A stretch of 64,000 nt of DNA, from the NCBI GenBank assembly GCA_902465605.1, contig CABQNT010000003.1, forward strand, positions 1 through 64,000, written 5' to 3'. Source of the stretch: Prevotella sp902465605. Lineage in GTDB: Bacteria; Bacteroidota; Bacteroidia; Bacteroidales; Bacteroidaceae. Every line of letters begins with the position of its first letter. Position 1 is the first letter of the stretch. Positions 24,285-33,261 of this stretch are shown here, piece after piece. The position numbers and the translations under genes are program-made. Under the pieces are notes generated by a model that did no database searches, was not told the DNA's origin, and worked only from the letters and a program-made list of their open reading frames with translations.

Positions 24285-24581
24285 TTGGACTTTGAACTGT
24301 ACTTACTTTGAACTTTGAGATTTGAACATTGAACTTTATGATTAACTGAACTGTCAACTCGTCAACTTGTTAACTTGTCAACTCGTAAACTAAAAACTTT
24401 ATGATTAGTTGAACTATCAACTTGTCAACTCGTAAACTTGTCAACTCGTCAACTAAAAACATTATGATTAGCTGAACTATCAACTCGTCAACTTGTCAAC
24501 TCGTAAACTAAAAACTTTATGATTAGTTGAACTATCAACTCGTCAACTTGTTAACTTGTCAACTCGTGAACTAAAAAAAAC
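24285..24581. repeat. Higher-order repeat of octamer words
   Basis: 24285-24335 has irregular actttgaac-type words. From about 24336 four units of 55-64 nt follow, each starting with ttatgatta, going through gaact, then a variable run of caactcgt/caacttgt octamers, and ending in aaactaaaaac. The start ATG of the next gene directly follows the last unit. No gene within. Confidence 0.88.
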
Positions 24582-25568
24582 ATGAAAGCATATCTTAAAT
24601 TAGAATTGAATTTTTTCGAGGCACCCGTGTACATGGAGATGCGGGCCATCGAAGGGTGTACCGGTGAAGGATGCGTGTTGGCCCTAATGCGCTACCTGCG
24701 CACCTGTCCTAAGGGAACGGGGTACCTCGCCGCATTGAAAAACATCGCACACGACTGCCGTAAGTCAAAAACGTATTTGATGCACATCATTTCCGACTAT
24801 AAAATCTTCGAAATCGTGGATCAAAAATTCTTTTATTGTCCCTACTTGGAGCATTCATTATTCGTTCAACATTCAACGAACAATCAATTTACCCCCTCGC
24901 AAGTGCTTGATAATCAAGACTCGCCCTTATATACTAATAATACTAATAATACTAATAATACTGATAATACTGATAATACTAATAATCCGACGACGGAGAA
25001 AAAAAGAGCCGACGCCGCCGACAGAAATTTTAAAAATAAAAATCGGGAAACGATTCCGGCACGTCAGACCTGTCAACTGGAATCGCAACCTGCACCGCAA
25101 CAGGAAGAACAATTAGCAGCTCAACCAATGCCTCAAAGTGCTTCCCAAACGCCCGTTAGCAAGCGGGCGGACAAAAGCATGTTGGTTGATGCTCAATCTC
25201 TTACAGATAAGCGCCCAAACCACATGACTTTGGCGGCTAATGAGCATGCTATTGCCGGCCATGCGTCTGCGGCCGATGTGGAAGCGGTGGAGAAGGGCAT
25301 CCTCAATGCGTTGTTTGGCGATGCAGCTTTCATGCGCAGTCTGGAAGCGCTCACGGGGCTGTGCGTCTATCGCAACGCCCACACCCGCTACTATTGTCTG
25401 CAATGGTTCCGCATGCTGCGCCATTCGCAGGGCAAGCCCATCAAGGACATCTCGGATGCCAAATGCCATCTGTTGGCTCTGCTGCGCAAGGGCAGAAAGA
25501 CGCGCGAGAGCTTCCACCGCTGGCACAACGACCAATTAGATCCCTCCCACAGTTCGATGATTACATAG
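24582..25568 (+). CDS. DUF4373/DUF7833-like protein with NNT repeat linker
   Basis: 328 aa. The N-terminal 100 residues (LKLELNFFEAPVYMEMRAIEG, then the ALMRYLR and SDYKIFEIVD segments) resemble the DUF4373-type winged-helix domain of Bacteroidales replication or phage-related proteins. A linker of (Asn-Asn-Thr/Asp)n at about residues 118-138 is encoded by a 9-nt microsatellite (actaataat). A Gln/Pro-rich stretch follows, and a conserved-looking C-terminal domain (about 230-320) contains YYCLQWFRMLRHSQGKPI. The function is unknown; DNA-linked work is a guess. The ATG abuts an intergenic repeat array. Confidence 0.6.
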   Translation: MKAYLKLELNFFEAPVYMEMRAIEGCTGEGCVLALMRYLRTCPKGTGYLAALKNIAHDCRKSKTYLMHIISDYKIFEIVDQKFFYCPYLEHSLFVQHSTNNQFTPSQVLDNQDSPLYTNNTNNTNNTDNTDNTNNPTTEKKRADAADRNFKNKNRETIPARQTCQLESQPAPQQEEQLAAQPMPQSASQTPVSKRADKSMLVDAQSLTDKRPNHMTLAANEHAIAGHASAADVEAVEKGILNALFGDAAFMRSLEALTGLCVYRNAHTRYYCLQWFRMLRHSQGKPIKDISDAKCHLLALLRKGRKTRESFHRWHNDQLDPSHSSMIT

Positions 25569-25628
25569 AGAAGATTCATCGCGCCCAAACGGTTTGCGGA
25601 ACGTGATGAATCACGGTCCAACGATGCC

Positions 25629-26558
25629 TCAGGCTCCTGCCACCAGGTAGCTCATGTAGCCCAGGAACACCACGGTGAGCAAGGCACCTTCCCAGCGGGC
25701 AATGGTGTATTTGGTGAACGAGAACAGCCACAGCATCACCATCGAGATAATCAGCATCGACAAGTCGAGGTTGGTGATACCCTTGAGCTGCATCGGACTG
25801 ATGAGGCCTGTGATGCCCAGAATCATCAAGATGTTGAACACGTTAGACCCCAACACGTTGCCAATGGCAATGCCACTCTGTCCCTTGCGAGCCGACACCA
25901 CGCTGGTGGCCAGCTCGGGCATTGAGGTTCCGCCGGCAATGATGGTCAGGCCAATCACGGCATCGCTCACGCCCATCGACTTGGCAATTACCGTGGCCGA
26001 ATCGACAAACAGGTTGCTGCCAAAGACCAGACAGCCCAAGCCCAACAGCAAGAAAAAAATAGATTTTGGGAGAGAATAGTTCTTTTGCGCTTCCTCGTTC
26101 TCGTCGGGTTCTTGCTTGGCTCCCTTCAGGGTGAAATACATGTACAGCAAGAACATAGTGAAGAGCACGCCTGCGTCGATGCGCGAGAGTTGGCGGTCGA
26201 GGCACAGCATCAGCAACACCCACGAAGCCACAAAGGCAAATGGGATGTCCCGCTTCACCGTTGATTTCAGGATGGTCATCGGTGCCACCAAGGCAGCACA
26301 ACCCACGATGAGCAGGGCGTTGAAAATGTTAGATCCCACGACGTTGCCCACCGCCATGTCGGGCGTGGACTTCAAGGCGGATAGCAGACTGACAAAAAAC
26401 TCGGGCATGGAGGTTCCCATGGCCACAATCGTCAGTCCAATTACTATTTGCGACATGTGCATGCGTTCTGCAATAGCAACGGCACCGTCAGTCAGTCGGT
26501 CGGCACCCCATAACACGAGGGCGATGCCGGCAATCATCCATAAAATGTTCAACCACAT
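25629..26558 (-). CDS. Calcium/sodium antiporter, CaCA family
   Basis: 309 aa, YrbG-like. Ten or so membrane helices contain the two inverted alpha-repeats GLTIVAMGTSMPEF (N-terminal half) and GLTIIAGGTSMPEL (C-terminal half), each paired with a GNVVGSN/GNVLGSN motif. These Glu and Asn residues bind cations. It moves Ca2+ out against Na+ (or H+) across the inner membrane. A cytoplasmic linker between the halves is rich in Glu. The promoter is seen just upstream. It stands alone, converging with the preceding gene. Confidence 0.95.
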   Translation of the reverse strand: MWLNILWMIAGIALVLWGADRLTDGAVAIAERMHMSQIVIGLTIVAMGTSMPEFFVSLLSALKSTPDMAVGNVVGSNIFNALLIVGCAALVAPMTILKSTVKRDIPFAFVASWVLLMLCLDRQLSRIDAGVLFTMFLLYMYFTLKGAKQEPDENEEAQKNYSLPKSIFFLLLGLGCLVFGSNLFVDSATVIAKSMGVSDAVIGLTIIAGGTSMPELATSVVSARKGQSGIAIGNVLGSNVFNILMILGITGLISPMQLKGITNLDLSMLIISMVMLWLFSFTKYTIARWEGALLTVVFLGYMSYLVAGA

Positions 26559-26587
26559 AATCTTTGTATTTGTTGCCTATCTTGTTG

Positions 26588-26595
26588 CAAAAATA
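26588..26595 (-). promoter_or_regulatory. Candidate -7 box for the antiporter
   Basis: Minus strand TATTTTTG fits TANNTTTG, 30 nt before the antiporter ATG. Confidence 0.5.
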
Positions 26596-26697
26596 CAGGA
26601 TTCTTTTCACATAATCATGTTGAAACCGTGTTTTTTGCAAAATACACCTTATTATATATGTGGTTGAACAAATCAGAAGAAGAATGAGTTCCAGGCG

Positions 26698-27132
26698 TTA
26701 AACCTGGTATCGCCTTCGGGCCATTCTGCGGTTCTCCCCAGGATGACGCTTGCAGCTTACGTGGAGCCAGATGCGCCCAAATCGACTGTACTCAAAGAGC
26801 AGTTGGTCGAAGGGACAGTGCAGCAGGATGAAGTCGAAGTACGCCTGACCGGTCTGCTCATTGGGCAGACGGATGTCAGCCGCCTCACCGAAAAGATGTT
26901 GCGAGTTGCCCACACCGTGCAACAGGTTGTTGAGCAGTTCGCACCGATAGCCGCTGTTGATGTAGATGGGGCCGAAACGATGGCGCAAGGGCTCGAGGAC
27001 CTGGCGACACAGCAGGCGCATGTTCTCCAAGGCCTGGGCGTCGGGCGTGTTGTTGATGTGATACTTTTCGGCCGTTGCCGAAGCTGTGAACTCTCGTAGC
27101 GAGAAATGCTCGCTAAGCATGTGTGTTTTCAT
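26698..27132 (-). CDS. M15 family peptidase (D-Ala-D-Ala carboxypeptidase-like)
   Basis: 144 aa single-domain protein of the Peptidase_M15_3 type. The motif SGYRCELLN is followed by SQHLFGEAADI with His79 and Asp86, and WLHVS with His124; these are the zinc ligands. No signal peptide is present, which is common for this small family, often found in phage remnants where it acts as a lysin. It should cut peptide cross-links of peptidoglycan. No other phage gene is near, so it may be a domesticated copy. The C-terminus is Arg-rich. Confidence 0.85.
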   Translation of the reverse strand: MKTHMLSEHFSLREFTASATAEKYHINNTPDAQALENMRLLCRQVLEPLRHRFGPIYINSGYRCELLNNLLHGVGNSQHLFGEAADIRLPNEQTGQAYFDFILLHCPFDQLLFEYSRFGRIWLHVSCKRHPGENRRMARRRYQV

Positions 27133-27355
27133 GATAAAAATTATTTTTAGTGAATGAGAGTACAGCGCACGGTCGTTGCCTACCTTCGCTCATCTCTCCG
27201 AGGGTCAAAGGTAGGAAAAGCATTGCAGTGGGTCGAATCCAAGCAATAGGTTTTGAAGGAGCAAAATGGATGGGGATTGCTGATGGCGGCTTTCTCTAAC
27301 GCATCCAACATAAGTTGTTAGTGGGAGGTGTGACGACTGGTTTTGTGGTTTGTTT
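27133..27355. other. Intergenic, divergent genes
   Basis: Space between the M15 peptidase and metY. I see nothing in it beyond the metY promoter at its right end. Confidence 0.4.
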
Positions 27356-27387
27356 TTGCTCCATGCCAAAAAAATATATTAATTTTG
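27356..27387 (+). promoter_or_regulatory. metY promoter
   Basis: TTG (27356-27358), 21 nt, TAATTTTG (27380-27387). The leader to the ATG at 27480 is about 85 nt; I found no SAM riboswitch fold in it by eye. Confidence 0.6.
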
Positions 27388-27479
27388 CACCAAAATTAGA
27401 GACAGCCGAATGCAGGGAAAAGTTTTTTTCTTTGTTGAGGCACGTTCTATTTTTACAAATCAATCAACAAAGAGACGTT

Positions 27480-28757
27480 ATGGAAAAGAAATTGAAACCG
27501 GCAACCCTCTGCATCCGTGGAGGATGGAAGCCACAAAACGGAGAACCCGTTCAACCCCCAATTTATCAGAGTACTACTTTTAAATACGATAACACCGAGG
27601 AGATGGCTCAGCTCTTCGATTTGAAGAAATCGGGCTACTTCTACACCCGTTTGGCCAACCCCACCAACGATGCCGTGGCACAGAAGATAGCAGCCCTTGA
27701 AGGAGGCGTGGGCGCCATGCTCACTTCGAGCGGACAGGCTGCCAACTTCTATGCGATGTTTAACGTCTGCGAGGCTGGGTCGCACATCGTGGCCTCTACC
27801 GAGATCTACGGCGGCACGTTCAACCTCTTTGGCGTGACGATGAAGAAACTGGGCATCGACTGCACCTTCATCGATCAGGAGGCTTCGGAAGAGGAGATAC
27901 AGAAGGCTTTCCGCCCCAACACGCGCGCCATGTTTGGCGAAACCATCTCTAACCCAGGATGCCGTGTGCTGGATATCGAGAAGTTTGCGCGCATCGCCCA
28001 TCGCAATGGCGTGCCACTCATCGTGGATAACACCTTCGCCACACCCATTAATTGTAGGCCTTTCGAGTGGGGATGCGACATCGTGACCCACTCTACCACC
28101 AAGTATATGGACGGACATGCGGCCGCCGTAGGCGGAGTGGTGGTGGACAGCGGCAACTTCGATTGGATGGCGCACGCTGACAAGTTCCCCGGACTGTGCA
28201 TGCCTGATGACTCGTACCACGGACTGACGTATGCGAAGGATTTCGGCAAGATGGGCTACCTCACCAAGTTGGTGGCACAGCTCATGCGCGACCTTGGTTC
28301 CATCCCATCGCCGCAGAACGCCTTCTTGCTCAACTTAGGTCTGGAGACGCTGCACCTGCGCGTGTCCCGTCACTGCCAGAACGCTCAACGCATTGCCGAG
28401 TTCCTTGAGGCAGATGAGCGCGTGGCATGGGTTCACTACTGCGGACTGAAGAACGATGCACATTATTCATTAGGACAGAAATATCTGCCCAATGGCTCGT
28501 GCGGCGTGATTGCCTTCGGCCTGAAAGGTGACCGTGAGACGGCCGTGAAGTTCATGGACTCGCTGCGCCTCATCAACATTGCCACCCACGTGGCCGACAG
28601 TCGCACCTGCGTGCTGCATCCCGCCAGCCACACCCATCGCCAACTGAGTGACGAGCAGTTGCGTGCCTCAGGCATCGACCCCACCCTCATCCGCCTCTCT
28701 GTGGGCATCGAGGATGTGGATGATTTGCTAGATGATATCAAGCAAAGCCTAGGATAA
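27480..28757 (+). CDS. metY: O-acetylhomoserine aminocarboxypropyltransferase
   Basis: 425 aa from the ATG at 27480 (MEKKLKPATLCIRGGW); an upstream extension of the frame crosses the promoter. It belongs to the Cys/Met-metabolism PLP enzymes, with Lys208 in THSTTKYMDGH as the cofactor Schiff-base residue, and PPIYQSTTF plus SRTCVLHPASHTHRQ as further family marks. The length and the inserted segment around residues 215-260 fit O-acetylhomoserine sulfhydrylase rather than cystathionine gamma-synthase. It makes homocysteine from O-acetylhomoserine and sulfide for methionine synthesis. A CTAG-rich repeat follows the stop. Confidence 0.92.
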   Translation: MEKKLKPATLCIRGGWKPQNGEPVQPPIYQSTTFKYDNTEEMAQLFDLKKSGYFYTRLANPTNDAVAQKIAALEGGVGAMLTSSGQAANFYAMFNVCEAGSHIVASTEIYGGTFNLFGVTMKKLGIDCTFIDQEASEEEIQKAFRPNTRAMFGETISNPGCRVLDIEKFARIAHRNGVPLIVDNTFATPINCRPFEWGCDIVTHSTTKYMDGHAAAVGGVVVDSGNFDWMAHADKFPGLCMPDDSYHGLTYAKDFGKMGYLTKLVAQLMRDLGSIPSPQNAFLLNLGLETLHLRVSRHCQNAQRIAEFLEADERVAWVHYCGLKNDAHYSLGQKYLPNGSCGVIAFGLKGDRETAVKFMDSLRLINIATHVADSRTCVLHPASHTHRQLSDEQLRASGIDPTLIRLSVGIEDVDDLLDDIKQSLG

Positions 28758-28893
28758 AAAACAATCCTAGGAATCCTAGGGACACTAGGAAAACTAGGAC
28801 TCCTAGGTATTCTAGGAAATCTAGGAAATCTAGGAAAACTAGGACCCCTAGGTATTCTAGGAAATCTAGGTATTCTAGGAAATCTAGCGAAAG
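28758..28893. repeat. CTAG-rich nonamer repeat after metY
   Basis: About fourteen 9-nt words such as aaatctagg, tattctagg and aaactagga, with CTAG about every 9 nt. It is the reverse-complement relative of 19880-19995. It fills the space between the metY stop and a bidirectional terminator. Confidence 0.88.
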
Positions 28894-28909
28894 CCTATTC
28901 CTCAAAAAA

Positions 28910-28946
28910 AATATTCCCTGGGTGCCTTGCGGCCCCAGGGAATATT
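28910..28946. terminator. Bidirectional terminator between metY and DUF4840 gene
   Basis: 13-bp stem AATATTCCCTGGG/CCCAGGGAATATT with an 11-nt loop, flanked by A-run on the left and T-run on the right, so it can end transcription from both converging genes. Confidence 0.85.
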
Positions 28947-28947
28947 T

Positions 28948-29580
28948 TTACTTCTTTTTCTTCTCAGATAAAATCAGAGGAATGCCTTGTCGGAAGGATT
29001 CCCTCTCCTGTCCTTGTTCGAGGATGACAGCCTGCACAATCTGCATAATCATATTTGCCTGTCCCTCCTTCTCATTGTAAACACCGATTGAACCGGGGAT
29101 GTTGTAATAGAATGCCACTTCATACTTCTTGCTCACCCCATGGTCATCCAATTGGTAGGTCAGTCGGGTGGGCTGTATGACAAAGGCTACGGGCGACACG
29201 CTATAGAACCCGATGTTGCACTTCAAATCTTGGTCGGGTGCCGTGAGCAGTAGTTTCCGCAAATCAGTGTTGGTCACGTTCTCCGCCAAGGCTTTCGCTG
29301 GGAAGTTGTGAATGACCATCGTACTGTCTGTTGTCAGCGACCACGAGATGTCCAGCGTATCAGTGCGGTCAGCGGCACTCTTTATCTCACGCTGTGGATA
29401 AATCAGTTTGCCGGTATGCTTACCCTTCACCTTGGCAAAAGCCAATTGAACCTCTTCTTTCGTAATCTTTACTTGGTTGTCTTCGTTGGAACCAAGACAA
29501 GAGGTTAGCGAGGTTGCACCCAGGGTAAGACATGCCGCTAACAGCCATGTCAACTTTACATTTTTCTTCATTTTCTTCAT
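28948..29580 (-). CDS. DUF4840-like lipoprotein
   Basis: 210 aa from the ATG at 29580. The signal peptide ends in LTSC, so Cys lipidation is expected. The mature protein (EEVQLAFAKVKGKHTGKLIYP, then paired beta segments and a C-terminal VQAVILEQGQERESFRQGIPL) resembles DUF4840 proteins of Bacteroidales, whose role is unknown. It ends at the shared terminator with metY. The start could also be the next Met, three codons later. Confidence 0.65.
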   Translation of the reverse strand: MKKMKKNVKLTWLLAACLTLGATSLTSCLGSNEDNQVKITKEEVQLAFAKVKGKHTGKLIYPQREIKSAADRTDTLDISWSLTTDSTMVIHNFPAKALAENVTNTDLRKLLLTAPDQDLKCNIGFYSVSPVAFVIQPTRLTYQLDDHGVSKKYEVAFYYNIPGSIGVYNEKEGQANMIMQIVQAVILEQGQERESFRQGIPLILSEKKKK

Positions 29581-29753
29581 TTTTTGTTTGTTAGAATTAT
29601 CATTGTTTGTCAGCAAAGCAACCCATGTCTTGACCGTGTTTATGACAAGTATGCGTTACTTCTGAAAAATAAACAACCGAACAACGTAAAACATTGCATG
29701 AACAAATGTTAAATAACGTAAATAGTACCCTGTTTTGTTCTCTTTGGTGTTTT

Positions 29754-30191
29754 CTATTCGGTAGTTTCCTCGTCGTTTTCTTTCTTTTCGGGTGAGAAAA
29801 TGGTCTCAAAGTCGGTCATGTCGTTCTTCACAAGAATGTCGTACCATTGCAGCAATTTCTTGATGTCGCTGTCGTGCACGCGGTCTTGATCGAATGACGG
29901 CAGCACCTTGGCGAAATATTCGCGCAGTTGTTTGCTGTCGGCTTTCTTATAGTTGAACGACACCAACTTGTTTTGCTCCTGTTCGCCCACGCCCTTGAGT
30001 ACCTTCCACAAAGGTACGTCATCGGCGTCGGTGTACATGGCGATGTCGCCCAGATTGGTAACCCTGTCGGTGTAGAAGGCCGGCATGCGGCGATGTGTTT
30101 CGTCGAGCGATTCGACAATGAGGTTCATTTTTCCGCGTGATACCAATTTATAAAGTCCTGGTTTACCTGCGATTGAAAGAATTGTTTCCAT
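29754..30191 (-). CDS. DUF5606 family protein
   Basis: 145 aa, cytoplasmic. METILSIAGKPGLYKLVS at the N-terminus and IAMYTDADDVPLWKVL are the marks of the DUF5606 family, conserved in Bacteroidota and usually encoded next to coaE, ybbR, yajC and nusB, as here. The C-terminus is acidic. The first part looks like a small beta barrel. Function unknown. It is the last gene of a five-gene minus-strand run. Confidence 0.85.
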   Translation of the reverse strand: METILSIAGKPGLYKLVSRGKMNLIVESLDETHRRMPAFYTDRVTNLGDIAMYTDADDVPLWKVLKGVGEQEQNKLVSFNYKKADSKQLREYFAKVLPSFDQDRVHDSDIKKLLQWYDILVKNDMTDFETIFSPEKKENDEETTE

Positions 30192-30257
30192 TGTTATTCG
30201 TTAATTTTCGTTTGATAGATGATACATGTACCACCCCGCAACCCTGTACACCTTATA

Positions 30258-30848
30258 TTATAAGATGTGGTTGCGGTGCAGTAGTTCTAAAATTTTCTCT
30301 ATTTGTTGGGGTAAATTAGCTTTTCCATCGTTGATGAGTTCCATGTCGCTCAGTCGGACCATCTCGTCTTGTGACAGCTGACTGCTGATCCATGCCGTGG
30401 CCTTTTCGCGGCTGATAGCATCACGAAGCATGATGCGTTCCACACGAATCTCCAAGGGTGCCGTGACGCATATCACCTTGTCGGGCCTGATGCGGCGGTC
30501 GAAATGAGCGTCAAACAAGATGGCACTCTCTACCCACTGCAACGGCGATTGTAGGAAGTCGATAGCCACAGCGGGGTGAACGATGTCGTTGACCGCTTGC
30601 TTGTTGGCCTCTGATGTCAAAAGGAACTGGGCGAGCACCGACTTCTGAAGATCCGCTCCCACGTACACATCCGGTCCCACCAGTTGTGTGAGTTGTTGCC
30701 GCAGCTGACCATCTTCTCGCATGAGTCGTTTGGCTGCCTCATCACAATCGTAGACGATGATGCCGTGCTGCTTGAGCAATTGGCAGACAAAACTCTTGCC
30801 CGACCCGATGCCACCCGTGAGGGCGACAATACTTTTCTTGTTGTTCAT
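30258..30848 (-). CDS. coaE: Dephospho-CoA kinase
   Basis: 196 aa. P-loop GGIGSGKS at residues 12-19, then DCDEAAKRLM and the conserved VNDIVHPAV segment. It phosphorylates dephospho-CoA at the ribose 3' hydroxyl, the last step of CoA synthesis. The gene lies 23 nt after the YbbR-like gene and is probably in one transcript with nusB, yajC and ybbR. Confidence 0.96.
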   Translation of the reverse strand: MNNKKSIVALTGGIGSGKSFVCQLLKQHGIIVYDCDEAAKRLMREDGQLRQQLTQLVGPDVYVGADLQKSVLAQFLLTSEANKQAVNDIVHPAVAIDFLQSPLQWVESAILFDAHFDRRIRPDKVICVTAPLEIRVERIMLRDAISREKATAWISSQLSQDEMVRLSDMELINDGKANLPQQIEKILELLHRNHIL

Positions 30849-30871
30849 CGCACCGTTGGTTGCATGGGTGG

Positions 30872-31855
30872 TTATTGTTGTTCTACGAGATAATCCACCT
30901 GGCTCATTTCCAACCGCGCCTGTCGTACCTCAGCAGGGACGGTTTTCAGGTGCAAGGCACATTTGTCCGAAGGATTTGCCTGCAACTCGTTGTAGTCGAC
31001 CACCACCTCGAATTGTTTTTCATTGATTTTCCTGAATGCCGTGACACCGATGTTGAACAGCACCTTTACCTTGGTTGGGAAGGTGCGCAGGGTTTTACCT
31101 TTTGGCATGTTGATGGCCTTGATGGGAACCTCGATACTCTCTTCGGTGAGGATGTCGGGGAAGAGCCCAATCTTTACCTGCTCCGGGACCGTCTTTACGC
31201 CAATGATTTTCTGCAAGTTGACCTTTCGAATCAGCGTGTCCGTGAAATTGGTGATGTTCAGTTTCTCGGTCAGGATGTACGTCAGACTGTCCAGCTTGCT
31301 TTGTTGCGCGTACACCGTTACCTTTTCGGGCCAGAAGCTCACGCGCGCCAGGTAGTAGTTTTTGGCGGGTGTCATGGTACCGTTCATCCGTACTGGCAGG
31401 GTTTTCGACTGTCCGAAGTTGAAGAAGAATCTCAGTTGGTCGGGCTTCAGTGCGGTGATTCTGGACGACGTGGCCAGTCGTTGGTACAAGATGTTCTGCA
31501 CGTCGGCCAGGGGTACACTTCCTTTACCTGCACTTTCGTTGGCGTAGGTAGAAAAGTTGAGGTTGATGGGTCGTAACCGTCTGCCCGTAAAGTCACTCAT
31601 GAAGGCAAATCCTTTGTCGCGTACCGTCATGATGACGGTGTCGGGCATGTCGGTGGTGATGATGATGTTTTTGGGTACGTTGACCAAGCGTATGGGCACG
31701 GGAATCTCTTTTTCGTACATCTCATCGAGCGTCATGGAGAGCCAAAACGCCGCACTGAGAAATAGGAAAAACAAAAACACCAGGAATCGCTTGGATACCA
31801 AGTCGAGCAAGAAATTCCTGATGGGTGCGGTGATACGCTTGAGCTGCTTGAGCAT
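30872..31855 (-). CDS. YbbR-like domain protein (CdaR family)
   Basis: 327 aa. One N-terminal membrane helix (about residues 24-44) is followed by extracytoplasmic YbbR-type repeats; VPIRLVNVPKNI and VPIKAINMPKGK mark two of them. In Firmicutes such proteins regulate the diadenylate cyclase CdaA. Whether that holds here is unknown, since no cyclase gene is in the window. It sits 12 nt after yajC and 23 nt before coaE. Confidence 0.88.
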   Translation of the reverse strand: MLKQLKRITAPIRNFLLDLVSKRFLVFLFFLFLSAAFWLSMTLDEMYEKEIPVPIRLVNVPKNIIITTDMPDTVIMTVRDKGFAFMSDFTGRRLRPINLNFSTYANESAGKGSVPLADVQNILYQRLATSSRITALKPDQLRFFFNFGQSKTLPVRMNGTMTPAKNYYLARVSFWPEKVTVYAQQSKLDSLTYILTEKLNITNFTDTLIRKVNLQKIIGVKTVPEQVKIGLFPDILTEESIEVPIKAINMPKGKTLRTFPTKVKVLFNIGVTAFRKINEKQFEVVVDYNELQANPSDKCALHLKTVPAEVRQARLEMSQVDYLVEQQ

Positions 31856-31867
31856 GTGCGATTGCGG

Positions 31868-32185
31868 TTAGGCGTTAGTTGCGTTCTGCGAAGCCGCGTC
31901 GGCATAAAGGAAGTTGCGGTCTACCTGTACGATAACGCCGCGCGCGATTTCCACGTCCACCTTGTTTGTGGTGAGGTCGATGCGCTTCACAATGCCGTAG
32001 ATGCCGCCGTTGATGATTACCTTTGAGCCTTCCTGCAAAGCGTTTTGAAAGTTGCGTATTTCCTTTTGTTTCTTTTGTTGTGGACGAATCATGAACAGCC
32101 ACATGATAGCCAACATGGCCACCATGAAGATAAGCATGCCTGTTCCGCCGCCTGCTGCTTGTGCAGCTAATAGTAGTGTTGTCAT
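31868..32185 (-). CDS. yajC: Preprotein translocase subunit YajC
   Basis: 105 aa. An N-terminal membrane segment (about residues 15-35) followed by MIRPQQKKQKEI, GSKVIINGGIYGIV and a short beta domain is the standard YajC pattern. It associates with SecDF-YidC in protein export. A Gly-rich AAQAAGGGTGM precedes the helix. Confidence 0.95.
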   Translation of the reverse strand: MTTLLLAAQAAGGGTGMLIFMVAMLAIMWLFMIRPQQKKQKEIRNFQNALQEGSKVIINGGIYGIVKRIDLTTNKVDVEIARGVIVQVDRNFLYADAASQNATNA

Positions 32186-32232
32186 ATTTAATTGGTTGAT
32201 TAATTAATTCGTATTTCTATTTCTATTTTTGT

Positions 32233-33234
32233 CTATTCTTCTCCTTCGGTCGGTTGCTCTGTATCAAGAGTTTTCTCTCTCTTGGCAGACCGGCGCTGCT
32301 TAGGTTCAGGCATGGGTTTGAGCATTTTGCCTGTTGAGATAAGGTGGCGTGCAATGGAGTCGAGCATGCCGTTGATATATCCGCCGCTCTTTGTGGTACT
32401 GTAACGCTTGGCCTGGTTGACGTATTCGTATATCGTCACCGAGATGGGGATGTTCGGGAACGTGAGCATCTCGGCGATGGCAATCTGCATGATGACCACG
32501 TCCATGTAGGCCAACCGTGAGAAGTCCCAGTTGCGGCTGGTCTCGCTCATGTACAGCTGGTAGGTGTCGGCATTGAGGATGGTGGCGCGGAAGAGTTTGG
32601 TGGCGAAGTTGCGGTCTTCCTCGTCCTTGTATTCGGGCAAGATTTCCTGATCGGCCTTGTTAGCCTGTTCAAACCGCCTGATGGTTTTCAGCACGAAGGT
32701 ATCTACCACCTCTTTGTCATCGTTCCAGTAGAGGCTCTTCTCCTCGAGCAGGGCATCCAATTCGGGATTATCCTGAATGAGCTGTTTGTACAGCTTGCGC
32801 CATACCTCGCGGTCGGCCTCATAACTGTCGTCCGTGTCGGCCATGTATGCTTGGTAGGTTTCCGACTGCTCAATCTGGTTACATATCTTTCTAATGAACT
32901 CAACGTCATCATCCCAGGTCAGTTTCTGTTCTTCGATGAAGTCGTTAAGCATCTTGTTCTCTTCCAGTTGAATGGCAAACTTGTTGAAGGCGAATTTTTG
33001 TGAAGGCATCTCCGTTCCTTCCCTTTCGGCTTTCTGCGTGTTAATCTCCACCCTGTGTCGCTCTTCACGCGAGATGGCCACGATGAGTTGGAGCAGATAG
33101 ATGTACAAATGGTATGCTTTGGAGAGGCAGAAAAGCAATTCTTTCTCTGCGTTATCCATGTTGTGATTGCCATTCTGATAGTATGCGTAGGTTAACTGGA
33201 CTATCTTGGTCCTGATTATTTCGCGATTGATCAT
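32233..33234 (-). CDS. nusB: Transcription antitermination factor NusB, extended
   Basis: 333 aa from the ATG at 33234 (MINREIIRTKI), twice the length of E. coli NusB. The C-terminal half holds the NusB helical domain (FATKLFRATI, LAYMDVVIMQIAIAEML, TIYEYVNQAKRYS, YINGMLDSI). The N-terminal half repeats the fold pattern without the RNA-binding marks, the form usual for Bacteroidota NusB. It joins the antitermination complex on rRNA operons. The tail is Lys/Arg-rich. An exact promoter lies 28 nt upstream; the gene leads a five-gene run. Confidence 0.92.
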   Translation of the reverse strand: MINREIIRTKIVQLTYAYYQNGNHNMDNAEKELLFCLSKAYHLYIYLLQLIVAISREERHRVEINTQKAEREGTEMPSQKFAFNKFAIQLEENKMLNDFIEEQKLTWDDDVEFIRKICNQIEQSETYQAYMADTDDSYEADREVWRKLYKQLIQDNPELDALLEEKSLYWNDDKEVVDTFVLKTIRRFEQANKADQEILPEYKDEEDRNFATKLFRATILNADTYQLYMSETSRNWDFSRLAYMDVVIMQIAIAEMLTFPNIPISVTIYEYVNQAKRYSTTKSGGYINGMLDSIARHLISTGKMLKPMPEPKQRRSAKREKTLDTEQPTEGEE

Positions 33235-33261
33235 CCTTGTGTTCTTTCTAAATTTATTATG

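Noticed and set aside
27388..27479. SAM riboswitch ahead of metY
   Set aside because: The leader is only about 85 nt and AT-rich; I could not draw the stems required for a known SAM riboswitch.
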